Assembly (NCBI RefSeq): GCF_016820535.1
Contig: NZ_JADHDY010000016.1
Coordinates: 54,364-118,363 of the forward strand
Length of the DNA stretch: 64,000 nucleotides
Reading direction: 5' to 3'
Origin: Sporosarcina beigongshangi
GTDB taxonomy: Bacteria; Actinomycetota; Actinomycetes; Actinomycetales; Micrococcaceae
The notes below the pieces were generated by a model. It did no database searches, was not told the DNA's origin, and was given only the letters and a program-made list of their open reading frames with translations. Of this stretch, positions 43,913 to 52,766 are shown piece by piece (positions within the stretch are counted from its first letter, which is position 1; each line of letters opens with the position of its first letter). A program made the position numbers and the translations under genes.

Positions 43913-43935
43913 GGCGGGGCTGCCTGAGCCCCGCC
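43913..43935 (-). terminator. Stem-loop between binding-protein and permease genes
   Basis: GGCGGGGCT (43913-43921) pairs with AGCCCCGCC (43927-43935) with a 5-base loop, followed on the minus strand by TTTT. Such intergenic hairpins usually let the binding-protein mRNA outnumber the downstream transporter mRNA. Confidence 0.65.
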
Positions 43936-43974
43936 CCCTGCGGTGGGTGGTGATGTTTCAGCAGGCCGTGCGGC

Positions 43975-45615
43975 CTACTTGGACAGCACGCCCAGACGGA
44001 ACTTGAACGATGCATCCAGGGTGTCTGCGGTGCCCTTGACGGCCACGTTGGACACGGCGACTTGGGCGCCCTGCAGCAGCGGCAGCGTGGAGAGGTCCTT
44101 GGCTTCCGCCGTCTGGATGTCCTCGATCAGCTGGGTGCGCTTGGCGGCGTCGTTCATGGTCAGCTGTTCGGTGATCATGTTCTGGACCGCTTCATTGCTG
44201 TAGTGGTTCTTCAGGAAGTTGTCGGTGCTGAAGAACGGCGTCAGGTAGTTGTCGGCATCCGAGTAGTCCGGGAACCATCCCAACTGGTACATGGGGTAGG
44301 CATCCGCGGTGCGCTGCTTGGAGTACTGCACCCACTCAGTGGACTGCAGGTTGACCTTGAACAGCTTGGTGTCCTCCAGCTGGGCCTTGATGGCCGCGTA
44401 CTCGTCGCCTGAGGAGGAACCGTAGTGGTCCGGGTTGTACTGCAGGTCCAGGGTCACAGGAGTTTGGACGCCGGCGTCGGCCAGGGCCTTGGCGGCCTTG
44501 TCCACGTCCGGGCCTCCGCTGCCGTCGCCGTAGTCGGCCTTGAGCGGCTCTATGGCGCCGGTGAAGCCGGCCGGAACGTAGGAGTACAGCGGCAGGTAGG
44601 TGCCCTTGTAGACCTGGTCCGCAATCTTGGCGCGGTCGATCGAGTCGGCCATCGCCTGGCGCACGGCAAGCGCCTTGGCGGGATCGGCGTCGGCCGTCTT
44701 GGCGCCGAACGGCATGGTGTCAAAGTTGAAGACGATGTAGCGGATTTCGCCGCCGGGACCAATGTCGACCTTGACGTTCTTGTCGGACTTCAACGAGTCG
44801 ATGTCGGTGGCGGTGAGGCTGCGCCAGGCGACATCGATATTCCCCTTCTGCACGTCCAGCTTCATGTTGTTGGAGTCGGCGTAGTACTTCATGGTGACCG
44901 AATCCGACTTGGCCGGGCCCAGCAGGCCCTTGTACTCGGGGTTCTTCTTGAACGCGATGAGCTCGTTCTGCTTGTACGAGTCAATGGAGTACTGGCCGCC
45001 GAACGACTTGCCCTTGATGATGTCGTCGTCAGTGGTGATGGAATCGGCGCTGAACACGGAGTCGTCCACGATGGGGCCGGCGGGGCTTGTCAGCACCTGC
45101 GGGAAGGTTTGGTCGTTGCCGAGCTTGAGCTTGAAGACGACTGTGGTGGCGTCGGGGGCTGAGACGCTTTCCAGGTTGCCCAGGAGTGTTGCCGGGCCGT
45201 TGACGTCATTGATCTTGAGCTGGCGGTCGAAGGAGAACTTCACGTCCTTCGAATCAAGTTCCGTGCCGTTGGCCCACTTGAGGCCCGCCTTGAGCTTCAC
45301 CGTGTACTCGGTGGGCGAGGTGAAGTCGGCCGATTCGGCAATATCCGGCTTGGGGTCTGCGCTGCCGGGCTCGGAGTTGAGCACGAACGGGTAGATCTGG
45401 TTCATGACCATGAACGAGCCGTTGTCGTAGGATCCGGCCGGGTCCAGGAAGGTGGTCTTGTCTGTGGTTCCGACGATGATGGGTCCGCCTGCGGAGCCGG
45501 TCTGTCCCGACGATTCGCCGCCACCACCGGCGGGGCCGGTGCATGCGGTCAGTGCCATTGCCGATATGCCGGCAACGGCAATCAGGGACTTCAGGCCAAG
45601 CTTGTTGGTAGCCAT
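43975..45615 (-). CDS. Peptide ABC transporter substrate-binding lipoprotein
   Basis: 546 residues of the SBP_bac_5 (family 5) class. A lipobox ends in LTAC (Cys25), giving a membrane-anchored binding protein. The mature chain shows family-typical segments (YTVKLKAGLKWANGTELDSKDV and SMADSID). ATG 45615 is preferred over the longer open frame, because the signal peptide begins MATNKLGLKSL. Only a weak GAAAG site precedes it. First gene of the peptide-uptake operon. A short imperfect inverted repeat (CACACA/TGTGTG, 45652-45667) lies upstream. Confidence 0.9.
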   Translation of the reverse strand: MATNKLGLKSLIAVAGISAMALTACTGPAGGGGESSGQTGSAGGPIIVGTTDKTTFLDPAGSYDNGSFMVMNQIYPFVLNSEPGSADPKPDIAESADFTSPTEYTVKLKAGLKWANGTELDSKDVKFSFDRQLKINDVNGPATLLGNLESVSAPDATTVVFKLKLGNDQTFPQVLTSPAGPIVDDSVFSADSITTDDDIIKGKSFGGQYSIDSYKQNELIAFKKNPEYKGLLGPAKSDSVTMKYYADSNNMKLDVQKGNIDVAWRSLTATDIDSLKSDKNVKVDIGPGGEIRYIVFNFDTMPFGAKTADADPAKALAVRQAMADSIDRAKIADQVYKGTYLPLYSYVPAGFTGAIEPLKADYGDGSGGPDVDKAAKALADAGVQTPVTLDLQYNPDHYGSSSGDEYAAIKAQLEDTKLFKVNLQSTEWVQYSKQRTADAYPMYQLGWFPDYSDADNYLTPFFSTDNFLKNHYSNEAVQNMITEQLTMNDAAKRTQLIEDIQTAEAKDLSTLPLLQGAQVAVSNVAVKGTADTLDASFKFRLGVLSK

Positions 45616-45750
45616 GTACAAACTTTCTATAGTTGTTTGCATGGAACAGGCCACACATCTTTGTGTGACATGGACCACGATACTGATAGTCAATGTTTAT
45701 CACCTTTGTCAGGCGACCATGGCACCAGCAGCAAAGTTGCAACCAGAAGG

Positions 45751-46368
45751 TTATCTCACGGACTGGACCCTCGGACCTGAGCGAAAGTAGGGGCTGCGGC
45801 CAAACCAACCGGCCAGCCTGGTGTACGAGTCGGCCGTGATGGGGACCCTCACCTCCGGGCCAATGCCGCGTTCCGATCCCCGGTATTCGGGCTTCAGCAT
45901 GCGCTGCGCCCAGGCGAGGGACTGGTCTGCGAGGGCCGGATCCAGGACTATCGGCACGCCCGTGGCCTTGGCCAGGTCCCAGGCATGCACCGTGAATTCA
46001 GTGATCTGCAGGCCGATCCGGCTGCGAAGCGGTGCCTCGCCGCCTCCGGGCAGCGCCACTTGGGCATTGAGGTCGGCGGCCGCCCACGCCCGCGTCAGCA
46101 TGGCGGCGCCGTCCGTGAACCGCGTGTACCAGTCCGCCCCCACGGTGGCTGTTGCGGCCAAGGGGTCGACATTGCTGCCGCGCGCCATGACTGTGTAGTT
46201 GTGCAGGTCCTGTACCACCAGGTGGTGCAACAAGTCCTGGACGCTCCAGTCTTCACAGGGTGTGGGCCATTCGGCTTGGTTGGCGGAGATGGCACCAATG
46301 ACTTCGGCACATTGGTTGAGGGAATTGTCGAGGCACTGCAATGGATTGGGGATCGTGTGCGGGGGCAT
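45751..46368 (-). CDS. DinB-like TIGR03086-family protein
   Basis: 205 residues, a helical DinB/maleylpyruvate-isomerase-N bundle. Metal-binding histidine positions appear as DLLHHLVVQDLHNY and TVHAWDLAK (about 136). This is the TIGR03086 family of putative metal-binding, thiol-dependent enzymes; the substrate is unknown. Single gene just upstream of a REP-like repeat cluster. Confidence 0.8.
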   Translation of the reverse strand: MPPHTIPNPLQCLDNSLNQCAEVIGAISANQAEWPTPCEDWSVQDLLHHLVVQDLHNYTVMARGSNVDPLAATATVGADWYTRFTDGAAMLTRAWAAADLNAQVALPGGGEAPLRSRIGLQITEFTVHAWDLAKATGVPIVLDPALADQSLAWAQRMLKPEYRGSERGIGPEVRVPITADSYTRLAGWFGRSPYFRSGPRVQSVR

Positions 46369-46442
46369 GGAACCAACCTTCCGTGAGCTAGGTCACCTAT
46401 GGTTGAAGTTTACGCCAGCGCCGCAACCCCACCCCGCCCCAC

Positions 46443-46604
46443 CGACGCTGTCGCAGCATTGGCTGGATTTTCCCCGACGCTGTCGCAGCAATTACCGTCT
46501 TTCGGTGAACGCTGTCGCAATCAAGTCAACGGCGCCTCGAAGGACTCCGCCACCACTGCGAGAGGGTCCGGAAAAAACCAACCATTGGTGCGAGAGGGTC
46601 CGGG
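46443..46604. repeat. REP-like repeat cluster A (inverted units)
   Basis: Direct copies at about 46443-46475, 46475-46507 and 46508-46532 begin with GACGCTGTCGCA and run into TTGGCTGG/TTTTCC. Inverted copies at about 46550-46571 and 46571-46604 read as the complement. The same unit recurs at 55701-55971. The cluster fills the gap between the DinB-like gene and mnmA and could form a large cruciform. Confidence 0.7.
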
Positions 46605-46627
46605 TGGGCTGGCGGTTGGGTGGTTAT

Positions 46628-46674
46628 GGGAGGTCGGGACCTAGGGGAGGTCAGGACCTAGGGGAGGTCGGGAC
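46628..46674. repeat. 17-bp tandem repeat covering the mnmA stop
   Basis: Units at 46628-46644 and 46645-46661 differ by one base, and a partial third lies at 46662-46674. The mnmA stop codon (46658-46660) and last codons lie inside, so the unit repeats the end of the gene, including its stop. Confidence 0.8.
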
Positions 46675-47797
46675 GGGCCAGTGACCTGGCCGTGTCGATC
46701 GTGGCTTGGCCCAGCACACGGGAACCCTGGTACAGCACGATGGTCTGGCCCGGGGCAACACCCAGGAGGGGCTCGACGAGGGTGACATGCAGTTGCTGGC
46801 GCGTGCCGCCGTCGTCCGTCTCCTCGGTGATGAAGGCGCGGGCCGGCACGGGGTCTCCGTGTGCGCGGACCTGGGCGTAGCAGTCGAACTCGGCGCCCGT
46901 GGCGACCTCGTCGATGGGCAGCCCGGCCCAGGAGACCTTGATGCCTTGGATGGAGTCGATGGCCAGCAGCGCGTGCGGGCCGACGATGACCTTGTTTTCC
47001 TTGGGCCGGATTTCCAGGACGAAGCGGGGCTTGCCGTCGGCGGCGGGCGTGCCGAGCTTCAGTCCGCGGCGCTGGCCCACCGTGAACTGGTTGGCGCCGG
47101 TGTGGCCGCCGACCTTCGCGCCGGTCTCGTCGAGGATCTCGCCGTCGGTCATCTCGATTTTCTCCGCGAGCCACCCGGCGGTGTCGCCGTCGGGGATGAA
47201 GCAGATGTCGTGGCTGTCCGGCTTCTGGGCCACGGACAGGCCGCGGGCCTCGGCCTCGGCGCGGACCTCGGCCTTGGACGGGGTGTCGGCGAGCGGGAAC
47301 ATGCAGTGCTTGAGCTGTTCGTGGGTCAGCACGCCGAGCACGTAGCTCTGGTCCTTGGCCCAGTCGGCGGCGCGGTGCAGCTCCGGGTTGCCGTCGGCGT
47401 CGGTGATGACCTTGGCGTAGTGGCCCGTGCAGACGGCGTCGAAGCCGAGGGCGATGGCCTTCTCCAGCAGCGCGGCGAACTTGATGCGCTCGTTGCAGCG
47501 CATGCAGGGGTTGGGGGTGCGTCCGGCCGCGTACTCGTTGATGAAGTCCTGGACCACGTCCTCCTGGAAGCGTTCGGAGAAGTCCCACACGTAGTACGGG
47601 ATGCCGAGCTTGTCGCAGGCCCGCCAGGCGTCGTTGGAGTCCTCCACGGTGCAGCAGCCGCGGCTGCCGGTGCGCAGGGTTCCGGGCATGCGGGAGAGCG
47701 CCAGGTGAACGCCGACGACGTCGTGCCCGGCCTCGACTGCGCGCGCCGCAGCTACGGCGGAGTCAACCCCGCCACTCATGGCTGCCAATACTCGCAT
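46658..47797 (-). CDS. mnmA: tRNA-specific 2-thiouridylase
   Basis: 379 residues. It adds sulfur to U34 of tRNA Lys/Glu/Gln using persulfide from a cysteine desulfurase, here probably iscS next door. PP-loop SGGVDS at 8-13; catalytic Cys98 (TPNPCMRC) and Cys199 ([11 protein letters not shown]). The gene follows iscS on the same strand about 50 bases away, so the sulfur donor and acceptor are likely co-expressed. Its final codons and stop are repeated in tandem downstream. Confidence 0.96.
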   Translation of the reverse strand: MRVLAAMSGGVDSAVAAARAVEAGHDVVGVHLALSRMPGTLRTGSRGCCTVEDSNDAWRACDKLGIPYYVWDFSERFQEDVVQDFINEYAAGRTPNPCMRCNERIKFAALLEKAIALGFDAVCTGHYAKVITDADGNPELHRAADWAKDQSYVLGVLTHEQLKHCMFPLADTPSKAEVRAEAEARGLSVAQKPDSHDICFIPDGDTAGWLAEKIEMTDGEILDETGAKVGGHTGANQFTVGQRRGLKLGTPAADGKPRFVLEIRPKENKVIVGPHALLAIDSIQGIKVSWAGLPIDEVATGAEFDCYAQVRAHGDPVPARAFITEETDDGGTRQQLHVTLVEPLLGVAPGQTIVLYQGSRVLGQATIDTARSLARPDLP

Positions 47798-47848
47798 TAC
47801 GTGCCTTTCAATTCTTCTTCGTGTGGTGCAGTTTCGGGTTGCGGCGGT

Positions 47849-49078
47849 TCAGCGCGCGGCCCTTGTGCTGGCGGTTTCAATGCTTGACTTGTGCCCGGAC
47901 ATGCCCGCCTTTTTTGCGCGCGCATGCGCGTCCGGCAGTGCCGCAACAAAGGCGTCAACGTCAGGCTGGCCCGATGTATGCCCGAGGCTGAAGCGTTGTG
48001 CGCCACGCGCCGTGTCCTCGTCCAGGCCCATGGCCAGCAGGACATGGGAGGGGCGGGGCACCCCGGCGGTGCAGGCGGAGCCGGTGGAGGATTCGACGCC
48101 TGCCATGTCCAGCAGGAACAGGAGCGAATCGCCCTCGCAGCCGGGGAAGGTGAAGTGCGCGTTGCCGGGGAGGCGTCCGGACGAGTTCTCCGCCGGGTCC
48201 ACGCCGCGCAGCACTGCTTCCGGGACAGCTTCGCGGACGGCGGCGATGATGTCGTCGCGCAGGCCGGCGATGCGGGCGCTTTCGGCGGCCAGGTTGCTGG
48301 TGACATCCTGCGCGGCCGCGGCGAAGGCGGCAATGCCGGCGGTGTCGAGCGTGCCGGAGCGGACCGTGCGCTCCTGCCCGCCGCCATGTAGCACGGGCGT
48401 CAGCGCCACGGCACGGCCCAACAGCAGCGCCCCGACGCCCACGGTCCCGCCGATCTTGTGGGCGCTGACGGACATGGCTGCCAGCCCGGACTCGCGGAAG
48501 TTCACGGGGACGGAGCCGAAGGCCTGGACGGCGTCGGAGTGGACGGGGATGCCGTAGCTGTCGGCGAGCGCAACCACCTCCGCGATGGGCTGGATGCTGC
48601 CGACCTCGTTGTTGGCCCACATGCAGGTGACCAGCGCAACCGAGGAGGCCCCGCCGTCGGACAATTCCTTTTCCAGGGCGGAAAGGTCCAGGACACCGTC
48701 ACCATCCACGGGCAGCCAGACGGCTTCGGCACCTTCGTGCTTGACGAGCCATTCTACGGTGTCCTGCACGGCGGCGTGCTCGATGCTGGAGACGAGGATG
48801 CGCTTGCGGGCGGGGTCGGCGGCGTTGCGGGACCAGTAGAGGCCCTTGACGGCGAGGTTGTCCGCCTCGGTGCCGCCGGAGGTGAAAATGACCTCGGTGG
48901 GGTGGGCGCCGGCGGCTGCGGCGATGGTTTCGCGGGCAGCCTCGACCGTGGCGCGGGCGCGGCGGCCGGCCCCGTGGAGGGAGGACGGATTGCCGCTACG
49001 GGAAATAACGGAAGTGAGTGCGGCGAGGGCCGGGGCCGAAATTGGCGTGGTCGCCGCGTGATCTAGGTACACGGGCAC
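47849..49078 (-). CDS. iscS: Cysteine desulfurase
   Basis: 409 residues of the NifS/IscS class. It uses PLP to transfer sulfur from cysteine. PLP lysine in SVSAHKIGG near 207, active Cys in TGSACTAGVPRPSH near 332, and the family HAATTP start. It supplies sulfur to MnmA downstream. Start GTG 49078: the -10-like TAGAAT at 49085-49090 would place the transcript start on this GTG, a leaderless arrangement. Divergent from the subtilase gene. Confidence 0.95.
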   Translation of the reverse strand: MPVYLDHAATTPISAPALAALTSVISRSGNPSSLHGAGRRARATVEAARETIAAAAGAHPTEVIFTSGGTEADNLAVKGLYWSRNAADPARKRILVSSIEHAAVQDTVEWLVKHEGAEAVWLPVDGDGVLDLSALEKELSDGGASSVALVTCMWANNEVGSIQPIAEVVALADSYGIPVHSDAVQAFGSVPVNFRESGLAAMSVSAHKIGGTVGVGALLLGRAVALTPVLHGGGQERTVRSGTLDTAGIAAFAAAAQDVTSNLAAESARIAGLRDDIIAAVREAVPEAVLRGVDPAENSSGRLPGNAHFTFPGCEGDSLLFLLDMAGVESSTGSACTAGVPRPSHVLLAMGLDEDTARGAQRFSLGHTSGQPDVDAFVAALPDAHARAKKAGMSGHKSSIETASTRAAR

Positions 49079-49090
49079 CGGACAATTCTA
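49076..49090 (-). promoter_or_regulatory. -10 element and leaderless start of iscS
   Basis: TAGAAT on the minus strand (49085-49090) lies exactly six bases before the GTG start at 49078. No ribosome-binding site precedes the start. The -35 is not recognisable. Confidence 0.5.
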
Positions 49091-49212
49091 CGGCACGGAC
49101 GGTCTGTGCGGGGCGGGAGGTGGCAGGACTCACGGCGCGGTCCTTGCAAATGGCTGCCCCCGATGACAGGATCGACGTGTTTTGCATCACACAACGATCC
49201 CTTGGGGGGACC

Positions 49213-50721
49213 ATGTCAAAGAAGACATCATTTTTCCGGCGAACGACGGCGGCCACGTTCTGCGCCGTCGCCGTTGCCGCAACAACCATCATGGGCGGCG
49301 GGGCCGCCACGGCCGCACCCAACGAACCACAATCCACGCCCGTTGATTTTCCGGCCGCCGACGGCCAGCTCATGAGCTACGTGGTCAACGCGAAAGCCCA
49401 AAACGCCAACAAGACCCAGGCCGTCGTGAAGGCGGTGAAGGCCGCCGGCGGCGTGGCCGTGCAGGTATGGCCCGAGATCGGCGTCGTCATCGCCCAATCA
49501 GAGAGCGCCGGATTCCGGGCAAACGTCCTTAAGCTGGGCAATTCTTCCGTGGATTCCGTGGGCGCAACCCGCACCATCTCCGTGGCCGAGGGAACGCCGG
49601 CAGGGATCGACACCCCGTGGCAGAAGGCTCCGCAAATGCGCCTGAAGCAGGGCGCCAACACGGACCTGCTCTACGGTGACGCCACGTTCGACGGCGTCGT
49701 GCTGGATCCGCGCGAAGGCGAACAGTGGAACCTGCCCCTGATCAGCGCCGACCAGGCCCACCAGGTCACAGACGGCTCACGTGAGGTGCTGGTGGGCGTG
49801 CTCGACAGCGGCATCGACCCCAACCACCCGGACCTGAAGCCCAACATTGACGTTGCAGCCTCAGTGAACTGCACCAACGCGGGGCGCCCGGACACCTCGG
49901 CAACGGGTTGGAACCCGACCACCTCCTCCCACGGCACCCACGTGGCGGGCATCATTGGCGCAGCCCGCAATGGCGTGGGCATTGTGGGCGTGGCACCGAA
50001 CGTCCGCATGGCCTCCGTCAAGGTGGTCAACGACGCCGGCTCAATCTACCCCGAATACGCCATCTGCGGCTTCATGTGGGCCGGCATGCAGGGCATGGAT
50101 GTCACCAACAACAGCTACTACATCGACCCGATGCAGTTCTGGTGTGATGACCAGCCCGACCAGGCGGCCGTGCGCGTGGCCGTTGGCCGCGCCGTCGACT
50201 GGTCCACCGACCAGGGCGTGGTGCACGTGGCAGCCGCCGGCAACGCCTCCTACGACCTGGCCAACAAGACCACCGACGACGTCAGCCCGAACGACGTCGC
50301 AGGAATTGAGCGCCAGATCAACAACGGGTGCAAGGACATTCCCACCGAGCTGGACGGAGTGGTGACGGTGTCCTCCATCGACCAGGCAGGCAAGCTTTCC
50401 TCCTTCTCCAACCGCGGCCTGGACGTCATTGACGTAGCCGCACCGGGTTCAAGGATCCTTTCCACGCTGCCCAACAACCGGTATGGACTGCTCAGCGGCA
50501 CCTCCATGGCGTCTCCGCACGTGGCGGGCGTCCTGGCGCTGATGAAGTCTGAGCACCCGGGAATGAAGCCCAAGAAGCTCATTTCCGAGCTGCGCAAGCA
50601 GGCGGTGGACACCGACTGCGCGCCGGCCTCATCACCTGTCGGCGCGGAGTGCATCGGCGAACCCCGCAACAACAGCTACTACGGCGAGGGCATCGCCAAC
50701 GCCCTGCGCGCCGTGCAGTAG
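49213..50721 (+). CDS. Secreted subtilisin-like serine protease
   Basis: 502 residues with a signal peptide (FFRRTTAATFCAVAVAATT). A propeptide-like region of about 150 residues is followed by the S8 catalytic domain: Asp in VGVLDSGIDPNH near 197, His in SSHGTHVAG near 240, Ser in SGTSMASPHVAG near 430. The chain ends soon after the domain without a sorting signal, so it is released. Its ATG 49213 follows GGGGGGA closely. It is divergent from iscS and ends at a strong terminator. Confidence 0.92.
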   Translation: MSKKTSFFRRTTAATFCAVAVAATTIMGGGAATAAPNEPQSTPVDFPAADGQLMSYVVNAKAQNANKTQAVVKAVKAAGGVAVQVWPEIGVVIAQSESAGFRANVLKLGNSSVDSVGATRTISVAEGTPAGIDTPWQKAPQMRLKQGANTDLLYGDATFDGVVLDPREGEQWNLPLISADQAHQVTDGSREVLVGVLDSGIDPNHPDLKPNIDVAASVNCTNAGRPDTSATGWNPTTSSHGTHVAGIIGAARNGVGIVGVAPNVRMASVKVVNDAGSIYPEYAICGFMWAGMQGMDVTNNSYYIDPMQFWCDDQPDQAAVRVAVGRAVDWSTDQGVVHVAAAGNASYDLANKTTDDVSPNDVAGIERQINNGCKDIPTELDGVVTVSSIDQAGKLSSFSNRGLDVIDVAAPGSRILSTLPNNRYGLLSGTSMASPHVAGVLALMKSEHPGMKPKKLISELRKQAVDTDCAPASSPVGAECIGEPRNNSYYGEGIANALRAVQ

Positions 50722-50734
50722 CAGCAGCACCTTC

Positions 50735-50779
50735 AACAGCTCCGGCGGCCACCGTTGTGCGGTGGCCGCCGGAGCTGTT
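50735..50779. terminator. Bidirectional terminator after the subtilase gene
   Basis: A perfect 20-bp stem (50735-50754 with 50760-50779) with loop TTGTG, then TTTT. The opposing gene ends about 30 bases beyond. Confidence 0.85.
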
Positions 50780-50808
50780 TTAGAGGCTGGCTTTATCTTC
50801 GGGCCCCG

Positions 50809-51585
50809 TCACGGCTGTGGGGAGTTGATCCGGTCGCCCTCGGAGCTGAGATCGGTGGACGGGGTCACCTCGAGCGCCTCCAGCAGCGGTGAATGCACGA
50901 CGGCGGCAATCAGTTCCGCACTCCCGCCCACCAGGGTGGAGTCAAAGTCGACCTCGGTGGCCAGGCACCAGCTGCGGTCCGCGGGCCAGGCCAGGTTGGC
51001 GGTTTGGGTGTTGATGCCCAGTCCGTCGTCGCCACTGCCGTCGCGGAACCACGGCGGCCGGGCAAGTTCGGCGACGGTGCCGCGGAAGGCCCAGTATTCG
51101 CGAAAGCCCTTGGCCACCGAAAGCGGTCCGCCGGGACCGGCAGGAATGCCGCCGTCTCCTGGTTCAAAGCCGCCCCAGCCGACCCATACGGCCTGGAAGA
51201 TGTCCTGGCGTCCGGACGTGTGCACGGCCAGCACGCCTGCGAGCGCCGCCAACTGCCCCTGGTCGAGTTCGCCCATGTAGGGGCGCCCATATTCCACCCC
51301 GTTCACGCCGTCAATGAGCGCGTCCCGGTAGAGTTCGGTTTTCGCCAGCCGGTGGAACTGGGCTTCGGGATGCAGTTGGGTTCCCTTGGCCGCGGCGACG
51401 TCGGCCCAGCGCCGCTCCGGCTCCATGCCGCCGTCCATGCGGTGGAAGATGCGCGCGTAGGCCTCGAAGGTGTCGGGAACCGTGGTGGCGACCGTGCCGA
51501 TCCACTGGTCCCACAGCTCCTTGGTCATGTAGCGCTCCAGCGCATCACCAATCCACCGGCCTTCGGCACCGCTTACCTGGTCCAT
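50809..51585 (-). CDS. Unknown soluble protein
   Basis: 258 residues with no signal peptide or helices. It is rich in Trp (about eleven), with segments such as LWDQWIGTVATT, YARIFHRM and AVWVGWGGFEPG, and ends in an acidic tail. Trp-rich blocks could form a carbohydrate- or ligand-binding pocket, but this is speculation. Transcribed alone. Confidence 0.6.
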   Translation of the reverse strand: MDQVSGAEGRWIGDALERYMTKELWDQWIGTVATTVPDTFEAYARIFHRMDGGMEPERRWADVAAAKGTQLHPEAQFHRLAKTELYRDALIDGVNGVEYGRPYMGELDQGQLAALAGVLAVHTSGRQDIFQAVWVGWGGFEPGDGGIPAGPGGPLSVAKGFREYWAFRGTVAELARPPWFRDGSGDDGLGINTQTANLAWPADRSWCLATEVDFDSTLVGGSAELIAAVVHSPLLEALEVTPSTDLSSEGDRINSPQP

Positions 51586-51699
51586 CTCCGGAGCCTAGCG
51601 CATGAAGGATCCCCGGACGCGCACTCGGCCCCCTGCCACACACGCATTCCTGCGGAAGGCCCCGTCATCGGGATGGTTCCGCACACCAGGCACCACGTT

Positions 51700-51761
51700 C
51701 GGGGGTGGATTTTGCGATCGGATGGCTGTCCACGGCCGTCCGATCGCAATTTCCACCCCCG
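51700..51761. repeat. 62-bp imperfect palindrome
   Basis: Left arm 51700-51726 and right arm 51735-51761 pair over 27 bases with three mismatches around an 8-base loop. It lies in the 284-base gap between two minus-strand genes. It may terminate the regulator gene's transcript or be a mobile repeat copy. Confidence 0.7.
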
Positions 51762-51869
51762 GGCGAAAGCCAATCACCCCGGTCGCACCCCTGCAGGGCA
51801 AGGCGCGCCGACAGCGGCGGCCGGGAACGCGCCGTCGTGCTTCCAGGGCGGACGGGCAGTTCGGCAGGG

Positions 51870-52637
51870 CTACGTCCGCGGCACCAGCCGGGCGCAGCAG
51901 TGGGAGATCTCCTCATCGGGCGCGAGGTCGTGGCGGGCATCCCCGCAGCCTTCGAGCGCACCGGCCAGCAGCGAGCCGTTGAGCGAGCACACCACGCCGG
52001 TGTGATCTTGCGAGAGCCTGTGGAACGGGCAGTTGGCCATGATGGTCCCTCCCTCGGCGTCGGGTTCGGGGCTGTAGCCATTGGCGTGCAGCAGCTCGTG
52101 GATGTTCCCGGCCTCGGCGCCCAGGCGGCGGCCCTCGTCGAACGCCACAGCGGCCATCGCGGATTGCACGCCCTCACCGGTGTCGATGGACCGCTGCACG
52201 GCCGCGGCGAGAAGCGCGGCCGCGAGGTCGTACTGGCGCGGCGGCACTGAGGCGCTGATCTCCTTGACGGCCACGGCGTACAGCTTGCTCGGCCGGCCGG
52301 ACCCGGGACCGGTCTTCGCGCCAAGCTTGCGGTATTCCACCTGCAGCAGCTGTTCCTCCACGAGCCGGTCAAGGTGCACGCGGACGGTGCTCTTGGGCAG
52401 CCCCAGCGACTGCGCACAGTCGTCGCGGCTCAGCGCATGCCCAGCGCCGCGGACCAGGTCAAAAAGCTCCTTGCGCACCGGATCGCCCAGCGAGGCCATG
52501 GCGCGCAGGCGCTGGCCTTCATCGAGCGCCCTGTCCTTGGGAGGGACGACGGCGCCGCCACCTGCCGCGGTTGGCGCGGTTGCCGTGGTGGTTGCGCCCG
52601 TGGATGGTGCTGGCTGGTCCTGCTTCGGTTCATTCAT
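51870..52637 (-). CDS. SufR-like winged-helix regulator with cysteine array
   Basis: 255 residues. A disordered N-terminal tail (1-33), a winged helix (about 40-120, VRKELFDLV and SKSTVRVHLDRL-type wing contacts) and a helical ligand-binding domain. The C-terminus has Cys203, Cys217, Cys231, Cys247 and Cys248. The 14-14-16 spacing closely resembles the CX12CX13CX14C pattern of SufR, which binds a [4Fe-4S] or [2Fe-2S] cluster. ATG 52637 begins MNEPKQDQPA. It is transcribed away from folE, across the palindrome at 52728-52756. It is probably an Fe-S or redox-responsive repressor of the folE side. Confidence 0.72.
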   Translation of the reverse strand: MNEPKQDQPAPSTGATTTATAPTAAGGGAVVPPKDRALDEGQRLRAMASLGDPVRKELFDLVRGAGHALSRDDCAQSLGLPKSTVRVHLDRLVEEQLLQVEYRKLGAKTGPGSGRPSKLYAVAVKEISASVPPRQYDLAAALLAAAVQRSIDTGEGVQSAMAAVAFDEGRRLGAEAGNIHELLHANGYSPEPDAEGGTIMANCPFHRLSQDHTGVVCSLNGSLLAGALEGCGDARHDLAPDEEISHCCARLVPRT

Positions 52638-52707
52638 GGCCGGTGGCCTGTTGCTTTCGTTCTCGTGGCGCCCGGTGCGGGCAGTTGGTCGGATTGTGAC
52701 GCTTGGC

Positions 52708-52736
52708 TTGACGCTTCGAGTCTGCACTTCTAAAGT
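52708..52736 (+). promoter_or_regulatory. Predicted folE promoter
   Basis: TTGACG (52708-52713), a 17-base spacer, and TAAAGT (52731-52736). The spacing is ideal, and transcription would begin near 52743, about 24 bases before the folE ATG. Confidence 0.5.
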
Positions 52737-52756
52737 CAATAATACAAGCTTTAGAA
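52728..52756. promoter_or_regulatory. Inverted-repeat operator candidate between regulator and folE
   Basis: TTCTAAAG (52728-52735) and CTTTAGAA (52749-52756) are perfect inverted copies separated by 13 bases, with centres 21 bp apart (two helical turns). The repeat overlaps the predicted -10 element and start point, so a bound dimer would block folE. The divergent SufR-like regulator is the likely binder. Confidence 0.55.
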
Positions 52757-52766
52757 AGGGTTGGAT

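Noticed and set aside
46443..46604. CRISPR array
   Set aside because: The units are inverted as well as direct, differ in length and have no unique spacers or cas genes.
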